Assembly (NCBI GenBank): GCA_023424015.1
Contig: JAFAEM010000007.1
Location: 1-64,000, forward strand
DNA: 64,000 bases
Direction of reading: 5' to 3'
Source of the DNA: Bacteroidota bacterium
GTDB taxonomy: Bacteria > Bacteroidota > Bacteroidia > Chitinophagales > Chitinophagaceae
In this document: positions 25,880 to 33,198 of the stretch, in pieces
Layout of the letters: each line of letters begins with the position of its first letter
Numbering within the stretch: position 1 is the stretch's first letter
Translations under genes and position numbers: made by a program
The notes under the pieces: model-generated
Seen by the model: the letters and a program-made list of their open reading frames with translations, nothing else
What the model was told of the DNA's origin: nothing
Databases searched by the model: none

Positions 25880-26527
25880 ATGGAATACAGTAAAATTGTT
25901 GCGGTTACGGGTATGCCCGGATTGTTTGAATTGGTCAATAGTAAAAGCGATGGCGCCATCGTGCGTTCGCTGGATGACAATAGCACAAAATTCGCTTCAT
26001 CGCGCATCCATAATTTTTCCCACCTGGAAAGCATTGAAGTATATACGACCGGTGATAATGTAAACCTGGTGGAGGTTTTCCATGCGATGGAGAAAGCAGG
26101 TGGTTCCCTGCCCGACGGAAAGGATGCAGGCATATTGAGAAAATATTTTGAGAAAACATATCCGGAACTGGATTTCGAACGTGTGTATAGCAGTGATCTC
26201 AAGAAGATGGTGAAATGGTTTGAGATACTGAAGAATAAAAATATCGAGATCAAATTGACGGAACTGCCCAAAGAGGAAGAGGAAGTAATCGACGAGTCCA
26301 TAGTGGCAGCAAAAGAAGTAAAGGAAGAAAAACCCGCTAAAAAAGCAGCGCCGAAAAAAGCAGCGGAGGAGAAAGCGGCAGCACCGAAAGCAGAAAAAAA
26401 AGCAACAAAGACAGAATCAGCTGCCAGGTCTGAAAAAGCTGCGCCCAAAAAGAAGACAGCAACAAAGAAAGCAACGGAGGAGAAAGCTGCTGCACCAAAG
26501 AAGAAATCGGCACCAAAGAAAAAATAA
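25880..26527 (+). CDS. DUF5606 protein with Lys/Ala-rich histone-H1-like tail
   Basis: 215 residues. Residues 1-135 form the DUF5606 domain of Bacteroidota ('MEYSKIVAVTGMPGLFELV', 'AIVRSLDDNSTKFASSRIHNF', 'GILRKYFEKTYPELDFERVY'), of unknown function. From about residue 145 the chain becomes almost pure Lys, Ala, Pro, Glu and Thr in repeated 'KKAAPKK'/'KKATEEKAAAPK' units, like the C-terminal tails of H1-type chromatin proteins. Such a tail would be disordered, strongly basic and able to bind nucleic acid or acidic partners; that role is inference. The gene has its own terminator. Confidence 0.88.
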   Translation: MEYSKIVAVTGMPGLFELVNSKSDGAIVRSLDDNSTKFASSRIHNFSHLESIEVYTTGDNVNLVEVFHAMEKAGGSLPDGKDAGILRKYFEKTYPELDFERVYSSDLKKMVKWFEILKNKNIEIKLTELPKEEEEVIDESIVAAKEVKEEKPAKKAAPKKAAEEKAAAPKAEKKATKTESAARSEKAAPKKKTATKKATEEKAAAPKKKSAPKKK

Positions 26528-26548
26528 TTATATTGATTTCTTAACCAG

Positions 26549-26577
26549 GCTACCCCGGACCGACCAGGGTAGCTTTT
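26549..26577 (+). terminator. Terminator of the DUF5606 gene
   Basis: Stem GCTACCC/GGGTAGC (26549-26555 with 26567-26573), then TTTTATATTTTTG. The end of the T-rich tail (26579-26586) also matches TAnnTTTG, 7 bp before the next ATG, so it may double as a -7 element for the M3 peptidase gene. Confidence 0.8.
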
Positions 26578-26593
26578 ATATTTTTGATAGCGT

Positions 26594-28333
26594 ATGGATA
26601 CCATGGAATACAACGCGGATATTGAAAAGCTCCCGAGACATTTTTTGCCGGCTGACTTCAAGATCGAGAACTGGGAATCGCTGGAGCCTTATTTTAAAGA
26701 ATTGTCTGAAAGAAAGATTGGATCCGGTGCGCAGTTGGAGCAATGGCTGAAAGATGTAAATGAGCTGGAAGCAGCGATCAGTGAAGATGCCTGCTGGCGC
26801 CAGATAAAAATGACCTGTGATACCGAAAATAAGAAACTGGAAGCGGCTTTCAATTTCTTTATGATGGAGATACAGCCTAAGATACAACCCTATGCGGACC
26901 AGCTTAATAAAAAACTCATCGCTTCTCCATATGCAAACGACCTTGACAAGGAGAAGTTTTTTACATACCTGCGTAACGTAAAAAAGAATATCGACCTTTT
27001 TCGCGAAGCCAATATTCCCCTGCAGGCAGAGATGAATGTGGAAGCACAACGCTTTGGCATGATTGCGGGAAAAATGTCGGTTGAGGTAAATGGGCAGGAA
27101 TATACTTTACAGCAGGCCGCGAGATTCCTGGAAGATCCGGACCGTCAATTGCGTGAAGAAGTTTATCGAAAAATAAACGACAGGCGCTTGCAGGATAAAG
27201 AGGATCTTGATGACCTGTACACGGCTTTATTGATAAAAAGACACCAGATCGCGCTGAACGCCGGCTTTGAGAATTATCGCGACTACCGGTTTGTCGAGCT
27301 TGGTCGGTTTGATTATACAAAAAAAGACTGCTACCAGTTTCACGAAGCGGTAAAGCTTCATGTAATGCCCCTGGTAGACCAGATCTACCTGGCAAAAAAG
27401 AAAAAGCTGGGCCTGGATACTTTGCGTCCCTGGGATATTGACGCTGAACCAGCCGGCACACAGCCACTCCGTCCATTTAAGACCGGTGAGGAATTAATTC
27501 AAAAAACAATTAGCTGCTTTAATCAGCTGAAACCATTCTTTGGTGACTGCCTGAAGAAAATGAAGAGCATGGGCCACCTCGATCTCGAGAGCCGTAAAGG
27601 CAAGGCGCCGGGTGGGTATAATTGCCCTTTAGCTGAAACAGGAGCGCCTTTTATTTTCATGAATGCGGCTGGTCAGCTGGATGATGTAACGACCATGGTG
27701 CATGAGGGCGGACATGCCATTCATTCTTTCCTGGCGCATGATCTCGAGTTGCACAACTTCAAGGAGTATCCTACCGAGATTGCAGAAGTAGCGAGCATGA
27801 GCATGGAACTTTTTAGTATGAACCACTGGCAAGTGTTTTTTGAAAACGAAGAAGAACTTATTCGGGCCAGGGAACAACAACTGGAAAGGGTGATCACCAT
27901 ATTCCCCTGGATCGCGACGATCGACAAGTTTCAACACTGGGTGTATGAGAATCCCGCTCATACCCGCGAGGAACGTGGACAAAGATGGTTGGAGATTCTT
28001 GGAGAGTTTTCTTCTTCACATATCGATTTTAGCGGTTTGGAAGAATACCGACGTTTTGCCTGGCAGCGGCAACTTCACCTTTTCGAAGTGCCGTTTTATT
28101 ATATTGAATATGGAATTGCACAGCTGGGTGCGATCGGTTTGTGGCAACAGTACAAGAAAGATCCGGAGCAGGCGCTGCAAAATTATATGAAGGCGCTCGA
28201 CCTGGGTGGCACCCGCACATTACCGCAATTATTCGGTGCTGCAGGTTTAAAATTTGACTTTTCGCCCGCGTATATAAGCGGTTTGATGGGATTTGTGAAG
28301 AAGGAACTTGAAGAGGTACAGGGTAAAATCTGA
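26594..28333 (+). CDS. M3 family oligoendopeptidase
   Basis: 579 residues, cytoplasmic (no signal peptide). The zinc motif HEGGH is at residues 370-374 in 'TMVHEGGHAIHSF', and the third ligand is probably Glu398 in 'PTEIAEVASMSMELF'. The helical N-terminal half ('PRHFLPADFKIENWESLEPYF') is that of the PepF/thimet-like M3 group, zinc endopeptidases that cut short peptides inside a closed channel. Start at 26594 gives MDTMEYN; Met4 is an alternative. It stands alone between two strong terminators. Confidence 0.95.
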   Translation: MDTMEYNADIEKLPRHFLPADFKIENWESLEPYFKELSERKIGSGAQLEQWLKDVNELEAAISEDACWRQIKMTCDTENKKLEAAFNFFMMEIQPKIQPYADQLNKKLIASPYANDLDKEKFFTYLRNVKKNIDLFREANIPLQAEMNVEAQRFGMIAGKMSVEVNGQEYTLQQAARFLEDPDRQLREEVYRKINDRRLQDKEDLDDLYTALLIKRHQIALNAGFENYRDYRFVELGRFDYTKKDCYQFHEAVKLHVMPLVDQIYLAKKKKLGLDTLRPWDIDAEPAGTQPLRPFKTGEELIQKTISCFNQLKPFFGDCLKKMKSMGHLDLESRKGKAPGGYNCPLAETGAPFIFMNAAGQLDDVTTMVHEGGHAIHSFLAHDLELHNFKEYPTEIAEVASMSMELFSMNHWQVFFENEEELIRAREQQLERVITIFPWIATIDKFQHWVYENPAHTREERGQRWLEILGEFSSSHIDFSGLEEYRRFAWQRQLHLFEVPFYYIEYGIAQLGAIGLWQQYKKDPEQALQNYMKALDLGGTRTLPQLFGAAGLKFDFSPAYISGLMGFVKKELEEVQGKI

Positions 28334-28451
28334 AAAATACCATTAATGTGGTATGCCTGAAATTCGGAAATATCAAATACTCATATTACATTTGGATTCC
28401 AATTTAACAAACGCATTATAAAATAGCTACTAATCAGAGCCTTAACCTAAG

Positions 28452-28481
28452 TCCCCGTGTTTCTACACGGGGGCTTTTTTT
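28452..28481 (+). terminator. Strong intrinsic terminator of the M3 peptidase gene
   Basis: Perfect stem CCCCGTGT/ACACGGGG (28453-28460 with 28465-28472), TTCT loop, then GCTTTTTTT. It separates the peptidase gene from the convergent fur-family gene. Confidence 0.93.
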
Positions 28482-28490
28482 AAGTTACAG

Positions 28491-28913
28491 CTAACCGGCA
28501 TTGCAGTTTTTGCAAACCCCTTCCACCACCACTTCTATATGTTTGGAGGTATAGCCTTCCGGCAGTTTTACACCCGGTGTCACAATATCGTCGAGGCAAT
28601 AAGTATTGTTGCAAATCGAACATACAAAGTGGATATGATGATCGTGGTGATGACCAGCCTCGCAGTCATCTTTACAAAGGGCATAACGGATCGAGTTGTC
28701 TGCGGTGGGGATGGTATGAATGATACCTTTTTCTACAAAGGTTTGCAAAGTGCGGTAAACTGTCACCCGGTCGAATTTTTCACCGGCTTTTTTTTCAATA
28801 TCGCCATGCGCCAGGGCTCCGGGCTGCTCGAGAAACAGGTGGAGTATCTTTTCACGGCTGGCCGTTACACTAAGCTGGTTACGCTTCAATATGTCTTTGA
28901 TACCTGCTGTCAT
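28491..28913 (-). CDS. Fur family metalloregulator
   Basis: 140 residues. The winged helix ('NQLSVTASREKILHLFLEQPGALAHGDIEKK', 'DRVTVYRTLQTFVEKGIIH') and the metal/dimer domain are both present, with 'CEAGHHHDHHIHFVC', 'CSICNNTYC' and a terminal 'CKNCNAG' forming two CxxC pairs for structural zinc. Fur, Zur and PerR cannot be told apart with certainty from motifs; the His-rich stretch and the neighbouring merC-like and SCO1 genes would suit Zur or a similar regulator. It follows the SCO1 gene with a 2-bp gap in the same leftward operon. A palindrome in the merC promoter 0.7 kb away is a candidate binding site. Confidence 0.93.
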   Translation of the reverse strand: MTAGIKDILKRNQLSVTASREKILHLFLEQPGALAHGDIEKKAGEKFDRVTVYRTLQTFVEKGIIHTIPTADNSIRYALCKDDCEAGHHHDHHIHFVCSICNNTYCLDDIVTPGVKLPEGYTSKHIEVVVEGVCKNCNAG

Positions 28914-28915
28914 AG

Positions 28916-29509
28916 TTAAAGCTTTAGCATTCTTTCAATCTCTTTGATCATGGCGTTGATCTCTCTTTCCTTCAACCCGTCATATACTTTTTTCACTTCA
29001 CCATTTTGATTGACCAGCGCCCAGAACTGCGTATGCAAAAAATCGTCTTCGATGTTTTTCAGGTTATTGGCCGGGTCATCGATTGTATAACTAAGCCTGG
29101 CGGTTTTATAGAGGCTGTCTTTACGTCCCGTCAGGAAGATCCATTGATCGGTATTAACCCCTAGCGAATCGGCATACCTTTTTAATACAGGCACGGAATC
29201 TCTTTCAGGATCGGAAGTATGGGAAAGGATCAAAAAGCCATCCTGCCCGCTAAACCTGTCATACACCCTTTTCAGGTTTGTATTCATGGTCGGGCAGATC
29301 CCCGGGCAGGTGGTAAAAAAGTATTCTGCCACGTATACCTTGCCTTTTAAATCATCCTGGTTAACAAGTTTCCCGTCCTGGTTGATAAATGAAAATGGCT
29401 GCACGGTTGAAATAGTATCGTTTCTTTTGATCCATGGCCGCACAATCAGGTAAAAAATCGCAGTCAGTCCTACAAAAAATGCGCTGTAAATCAATATCTT
29501 CTTTGACAT
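28916..29509 (-). CDS. SCO1/SenC family copper-binding thioredoxin-fold protein
   Basis: 197 residues from the ATG at 29509 (MSKKILIYSA). A longer frame begins at 29530, but the predicted promoter at 29528-29535 would then overlap it. One N-terminal membrane anchor (about 3-21) is followed by the SCO domain with the copper motif 'TTCPGICPTMN' and the conserved His in 'DDFLHTQFWALV'. SCO proteins deliver copper to cytochrome oxidase CuA or act as redox proteins in the periplasm. Coupling to a fur-family gene points to metal-dependent control. Confidence 0.9.
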   Translation of the reverse strand: MSKKILIYSAFFVGLTAIFYLIVRPWIKRNDTISTVQPFSFINQDGKLVNQDDLKGKVYVAEYFFTTCPGICPTMNTNLKRVYDRFSGQDGFLILSHTSDPERDSVPVLKRYADSLGVNTDQWIFLTGRKDSLYKTARLSYTIDDPANNLKNIEDDFLHTQFWALVNQNGEVKKVYDGLKEREINAMIKEIERMLKL

Positions 29510-29527
29510 AGTTCGCTTATTAAATTG

Positions 29528-29535
29528 CAAAGTTA
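29528..29535 (-). promoter_or_regulatory. -7 promoter element of the SCO1-fur operon (TAACTTTG)
   Basis: Exact TAnnTTTG on the minus strand, 18 bp before the chosen SCO1 start. No clear -33 element at 19-21 bp. Confidence 0.55.
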
Positions 29536-29618
29536 ACCAGGATTACAAGATTAAATGATGAGCAAGATTAACGTCAGGTTTTCCGTGCATTTTGGTCAAA
29601 TCCAAAATCACTTTATAT

Positions 29619-29649
29619 TTTGCAACAATGTTGCTTTTTCCTATTTTTG
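29619..29649 (+). promoter_or_regulatory. merC-like gene promoter with overlapping palindromic operator
   Basis: TTTG at 29619-29622 and TATTTTTG at 29642-29649 are separated by exactly 19 bp, a full match to the Bacteroidota promoter consensus. Between them, starting on the G of the -33 box, lies the perfect inverted repeat GCAAC-AAT-GTTGC (29622-29634). A protein bound there would block polymerase. The ATG is only 7 bp after the -7 box, so the mRNA is probably leaderless or nearly so. A Fur-family repressor is the natural candidate because its gene is 0.7 kb away. Confidence 0.75.
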
Positions 29650-29656
29650 CCCACTT

Positions 29657-30049
29657 ATGAAGTCAAGGATCAACTGGGATGCTTTGGGAATAACAACATC
29701 GGTGGCCTGCGCTATTCATTGCGCTGTTTTGCCTTTGTTTTTTTCTGTTTTACCACTATTTGGGGTGAACATCATCCATAACATCGCTTTTGAAACCGGG
29801 ATGATCCTGCTAGCCCTGGGTATCGGTATTTACTCACTCTATCATGGTTTTCGCCGACATCATCACAACAAGATGCCCTTGTTTTTGTTCATTGTGGGTA
29901 TCGTCTTACTGGTGCTCCGCTTATACTTTGTCCACTACGAAACCTGGTTGCTGATACCGGCTGTAGTTCTCATAGTGTGGGCACATTTTATGAACTATCG
30001 TTTTTGCCGGGTGCATAATCATGCGCATGCGGATGATTGCAATCACTGA
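29657..30049 (+). CDS. MerC domain membrane protein
   Basis: 130 residues from the ATG at 29657; an in-frame ATG at 29555 would put 34 residues of non-membrane text and the whole promoter inside the gene, so it is rejected. About four membrane segments. The MerC hallmark is 'SVACAIHCAVLPLFF' with two cysteines in the first span, and the tail is rich in His and Cys ('CRVHNHAHADDCNH'), as expected of a metal-handling protein. MerC proteins carry mercuric or other metal ions; in Bacteroidota they occur without mer operons, so zinc or another metal is likely here (inference). Confidence 0.85.
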   Translation: MKSRINWDALGITTSVACAIHCAVLPLFFSVLPLFGVNIIHNIAFETGMILLALGIGIYSLYHGFRRHHHNKMPLFLFIVGIVLLVLRLYFVHYETWLLIPAVVLIVWAHFMNYRFCRVHNHAHADDCNH

Positions 30050-30095
30050 TCCGCATTATCATAAATGAATTACTTTCATAAAGAATTGACGATTT

Positions 30096-30518
30096 ATGAA
30101 AGTATTTATAATCTGCCTTTTGCTGCTATGCTCAGCCCCGGTCTTTGCACAAACATCTGATGTAGTATCGATCCGGAAACTGCTTTCCGAACAAACGGAA
30201 TCCTGGAATCGAGGAGACCTGGAAGGTTTTATGAAAACATACTGGAAAAGCGATTCGCTGATGTTTATCGGAAAAAGCGGCGTGACCTATGGATGGAATA
30301 ACACGCTTAATAATTATAAAAAAGGTTACCCGGACACAACGGCAATGGGTAAGTTATCTTTTGATATTATCTCCGTGAAGCCATTGTCTGCAAAATATTA
30401 CCAGGTGATTGGTAAATGGCATCTGAAGAGAACTATTGGTGATCTAAGCGGACATTATTCTTTATTACTGGAAAAGATCAACGGTGTATGGGTGATCATC
30501 TCCGACCACAGCAGTTAG
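30096..30518 (+). CDS. Secreted DUF4440 (NTF2/SnoaL-like) protein
   Basis: 140 residues: signal peptide (1-19, ending 'PVFAQ') and one NTF2-like domain ('IRKLLSEQTESWNRGDLEGFMKTYW', 'YYQVIGKWHLKRTIGDLSGHYSLLLEKINGVWVIISDHSS' in outline). The cone-shaped fold binds small ligands; no catalytic residues stand out. It follows merC by 46 bp on the same strand and could be co-transcribed, though its export and fold give no metal link. Confidence 0.82.
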   Translation: MKVFIICLLLLCSAPVFAQTSDVVSIRKLLSEQTESWNRGDLEGFMKTYWKSDSLMFIGKSGVTYGWNNTLNNYKKGYPDTTAMGKLSFDIISVKPLSAKYYQVIGKWHLKRTIGDLSGHYSLLLEKINGVWVIISDHSS

Positions 30519-30529
30519 AGAGAGAAGCC

Positions 30530-30810
30530 ACAGATTACACGGATTTGCACTGATTGACTGCCTGCGGCAGGAGAGGCAGCCACGAATTGCACGAATCACA
30601 CGAATGGGGCCACAGATTACACGGATTAGCACTGATTGACTGCCTGCGGCATGAGAGGTGGCCACGAATTGCACGAATCACACGAATGGGGCCACAGATT
30701 ACACGGATTTGCACTGATTGACTGCCTGCGGCATGAGAGGTAGCCACGAATTGCACGAATCACACTAATTGGCCACTGATTACACGGATTTCAAGGATTG
30801 TTTTTCCGTG
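30530..30810. repeat. Tandem 82-bp repeat, same family as at 24.5 kb
   Basis: 'cctgcggca' recurs at 30561, 30643 and 30725, an 82-bp period, with 'gccacgaattgcacgaatcacacgaatggggccacagattacacgg' style text between (given here only in part by position: 30579-30625). Three and a half copies are present. The repeat fills the space between the DUF4440 gene and the GH25 gene, and no gene is supported in it. Confidence 0.9.
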
Positions 30811-30837
30811 TATTCTTGCACTCCATGTCCTGATGAT

Positions 30838-31608
30838 TTATGGTATTAGTAGGCTTCGGAATTGGAGGGAGTCGCCATTAAATACGTTGAAGTCCACTTT
30901 GGAAATAATGCCATTTACATTTCCGCCATCATTGTGTTGCCAGAATATCCAGTCGCGCCCGATCCGTGGCTTTTCCTGCTCATAGTAATGTGCAGCCCAC
31001 AGGGGATAAGAGTCAAAATCGCTCCCCAGGTTTTGATTGTAAAAGTCGACATTGGTATAAATGATCGGTTTTACCTTATAATGTGCTTCGACAATATTCA
31101 GCCATTGTTTCGCTTCTTTTCTAAGCTGGGCCTTCGATACGCCATTACGTTGTTCAATATCCAGTACGGGTGGAAGGTCGCCCGGCTCCAGGTCAACACG
31201 CCTGATAAAATTTTCAGCCTGCATTCTGCCATCACGGCTGGCAATAAAAAAATGATAAGCTCCCCTTGTGATCCCGTTATCTTTTGATTTTCTCCAGTTG
31301 CGGCGGAACTGCGGATCTACATTGTTAACACCTTCAGTCGCTTTGATAAAAGCGAAGCTTAGCCTGATCCTGTCCACCTTCATGGATTTTACTTCTTCCC
31401 ATGCCACCACGCTCTGGTAACGGGAAACATCGATGCCATGAATGGCATACTCATTGGGAATACCTATACCGAATTCAGGATATCGCGTAAACTTGGAGGC
31501 CCGGTATTTAAGCCATTTTGGAATAAGCAAGGCGCCGGCGATCAACAAGGCTGCGAGAGTCAATCCCAGGATCCATTGAGAAGATTTGTTTTTTCGGCGC
31601 GGCGACAT
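30838..31608 (-). CDS. GH25 lysozyme (muramidase), membrane-anchored
   Basis: 256 residues: a basic start, one membrane anchor (about 12-30), then a GH25 domain. Key residues are visible: Asp60 in 'IHGIDVSRYQ', Glu92 in 'FIKATEGVNN', and the Asp150/Glu152 pair in 'PPVLDIEQ', plus 'YHFFIASRDG' and the C-terminal 'WIFWQHNDGG'. GH25 enzymes cleave the MurNAc-GlcNAc bond of peptidoglycan. The anchor suggests action in the periplasm on the cell's own wall. It lies alone between two repeat-rich or transposase segments. Confidence 0.93.
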   Translation of the reverse strand: MSPRRKNKSSQWILGLTLAALLIAGALLIPKWLKYRASKFTRYPEFGIGIPNEYAIHGIDVSRYQSVVAWEEVKSMKVDRIRLSFAFIKATEGVNNVDPQFRRNWRKSKDNGITRGAYHFFIASRDGRMQAENFIRRVDLEPGDLPPVLDIEQRNGVSKAQLRKEAKQWLNIVEAHYKVKPIIYTNVDFYNQNLGSDFDSYPLWAAHYYEQEKPRIGRDWIFWQHNDGGNVNGIISKVDFNVFNGDSLQFRSLLIP

Positions 31609-31636
31609 GAAGGGTGGTCTGCTGTAATGGTTTACG

Positions 31637-31644
31637 CAAATATA
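31637..31644 (-). promoter_or_regulatory. -7 promoter element of the GH25 gene (TATATTTG)
   Basis: Exact TAnnTTTG on the minus strand, 28 bp before the start. Just upstream of it (31647-31658) is the inverted repeat CGCCA-TC-TGGCG, possibly an operator. Confidence 0.5.
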
Positions 31645-31761
31645 AACGCCATCTGGCGGTTTAAATTGTTAATTCACCCGCTAATAGAATGACTTGCCAT
31701 TATCATATTGATGGAAAATGACAATGGATAAATTAGTAGCCTGAGTTGATACTAAGAAAAC

Positions 31762-32385
31762 TTAGTTGCGGATATAACGCACAAAGAAGTTGCTGTTGAA
31801 ACTTTCAGCAGCGGCGAGTTGTTGCTCAATGTTTGGAAGCCGGGTTATATTGACCGGTCCTTTCATGCCTACATAATCGCGGGCGGAACTGTAAGGATAG
31901 TCTGCAGCGGTATCGACAAAACGATCCCTTACCGGGTTTTCATGAATAAATGAGAAATGTTCCAGTAAGGAATCAGTTTTTCTCAGGTCAATAAACTGCA
32001 GGTTGCAGGAATTTTGCCATACATGATACTTTTTCTTCAGACCAAGCAGGTTGCTTACACTTTCAAACCTCTTTAACATCCATTCCCTGCGTACCTGGGG
32101 CTCGGTATCAATGGCTTCGAGTATTTTGTTTGTGGTAAAGGCTTTGAATTCCTTTTCAATTTCACTGACTACATAGCCGTCTTTTGCCTGGACCAGCAAA
32201 TGAAGGTGGTTGGTCATCAGGCACCAGGAATGTACCATGAGCCCTTTATTGTCAATAAAATGATTCAGGGTGTGCACGATCACTTGTTTGTACACGGGGC
32301 GAATAAATACGTCTACCCAGTCAACGGTATTGAAGGTTATAAAATAACCGGCGTATTTGCCTTGTAAATGTTTATCGCTGCCCAT
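31762..32385 (-). CDS. REP-associated tyrosine transposase-like protein (Y1_Tnp, IS200 superfamily)
   Basis: 207 residues. The Y1 transposase fold is recognisable: 'YFITFNTVDWVDVF' at the start, the metal-binding HUH motif in 'CLMTNHLHLLVQ', and the terminal 'VWQNSCNLQFIDL...FIHENPVRDRFVDTAADYPYSSARDYVG'. The domain is single and stand-alone, as in RAYT proteins, which process palindromic REP sequences rather than full insertion sequences. No terminal repeats or flanking IS ends were found. Its stop codon is embedded in a small hairpin ACTAAG-AAAA-CTTAGT (31751-31766). It is a candidate partner of the hairpin repeats at 1-1290 and 51.7-52.5 kb, but it is not adjacent to them. Confidence 0.85.
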   Translation of the reverse strand: MGSDKHLQGKYAGYFITFNTVDWVDVFIRPVYKQVIVHTLNHFIDNKGLMVHSWCLMTNHLHLLVQAKDGYVVSEIEKEFKAFTTNKILEAIDTEPQVRREWMLKRFESVSNLLGLKKKYHVWQNSCNLQFIDLRKTDSLLEHFSFIHENPVRDRFVDTAADYPYSSARDYVGMKGPVNITRLPNIEQQLAAAESFNSNFFVRYIRN

Positions 32386-32665
32386 AATTCATTTTTTACA
32401 GTCTCTTTCGAAACTTCGGCTTTCCCATACCAAATGCTGTTCCAATTGTGAAAAATTGTGTATAAAAATGAAACTGTTTAGTAAATGGCCGGAATTTGAG
32501 GACCTTTTTCATTTTTAGCGACGATAAAATGGTTTAGTACCTCATGTCGACGCTCGTCGACCTCCAGCCAGTTTCCGGCTTTTCCGGCTTTGCGCAGGTC
32601 TAAATTCAAAATTTCAGGGGTTTTCGGCTAGTAGTTTTACTCAAATACTATTAAACCTTAGAACC

Positions 32666-33043
32666 ATGAATCAAAAAATCAAAATCGCCATGCTGGTCGT
32701 AATCTGTATCGTTATTTCCGTTGGCCTCTTCGCCCAACTTACCAGTATCAAACACAAAAAGAGTCAGCCTGATCTGCCAGCCTGGGTGTCGGATAAGGGA
32801 TATTGGGTCGTAGAGAGCAATATTCACCAACCCGGTAGTCAAACCGTGTTTTTTTACAGCAATGACAACGTGCTGATGTATAAAGAAAAACTGGAGGGGA
32901 TGAGATTGAATGTCGAAAAGCGCAGGGTCAAAATGAAATTGAAGCAGGCCCTGGAAACTTCCGCCATTGCCTGGCAGAGAGCAAAAGACGGTTTGCCCGC
33001 CGAAGATCCGGGTAACGCGATTGTAAAGACAAGCCTGCGGTAA
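32666..33043 (+). CDS. Small membrane-anchored protein, function unknown
   Basis: 125 residues. A signal anchor or signal peptide occupies about residues 5-24 ('IKIAMLVVICIVISVGLFAQ'); the remainder is soluble, with an aromatic stretch 'GYWVVESNIHQPGSQTVFFY' and a basic helical segment ('KLEGMRLNVEKRRVKMKLKQAL'). I do not recognise the family. It is followed by a clear terminator, so it is probably a true gene. The 280 bp before it hold no recognised feature other than two GTCGAC palindromes at 32546 and 32556. Confidence 0.65.
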   Translation: MNQKIKIAMLVVICIVISVGLFAQLTSIKHKKSQPDLPAWVSDKGYWVVESNIHQPGSQTVFFYSNDNVLMYKEKLEGMRLNVEKRRVKMKLKQALETSAIAWQRAKDGLPAEDPGNAIVKTSLR

Positions 33044-33063
33044 ATATTTGTTTGTTTACTTCG

Positions 33064-33098
33064 AACCCCATTCGTTTTTAAAGCGGTGGGGTTTTTTT
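33064..33098 (+). terminator. Terminator after the small anchored protein gene
   Basis: AACCCCA (33064-33070) pairs with TGGGGTT (33087-33093), followed by a run of T to 33098. Confidence 0.85.
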
Positions 33099-33198
33099 CA
33101 CGATCAGCCCTTCTTTTGTCTACAAAAACTCGCTGTCTGCCGACGATGGGAAAAAACTTCCGGCAACCTTGTAATTTTAGGTAAAACCAGTTCCGGCG

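Noticed and set aside
30530..30810. Possible CRISPR array
   Set aside because: The period is 82 bp and the text between hairpins is itself repeated, not unique spacers; no cas genes are present in the window.
31700..32660. Complete insertion sequence around the transposase gene
   Set aside because: No second gene (tnpB), no matching end hairpins and no target duplication could be found on the two sides.
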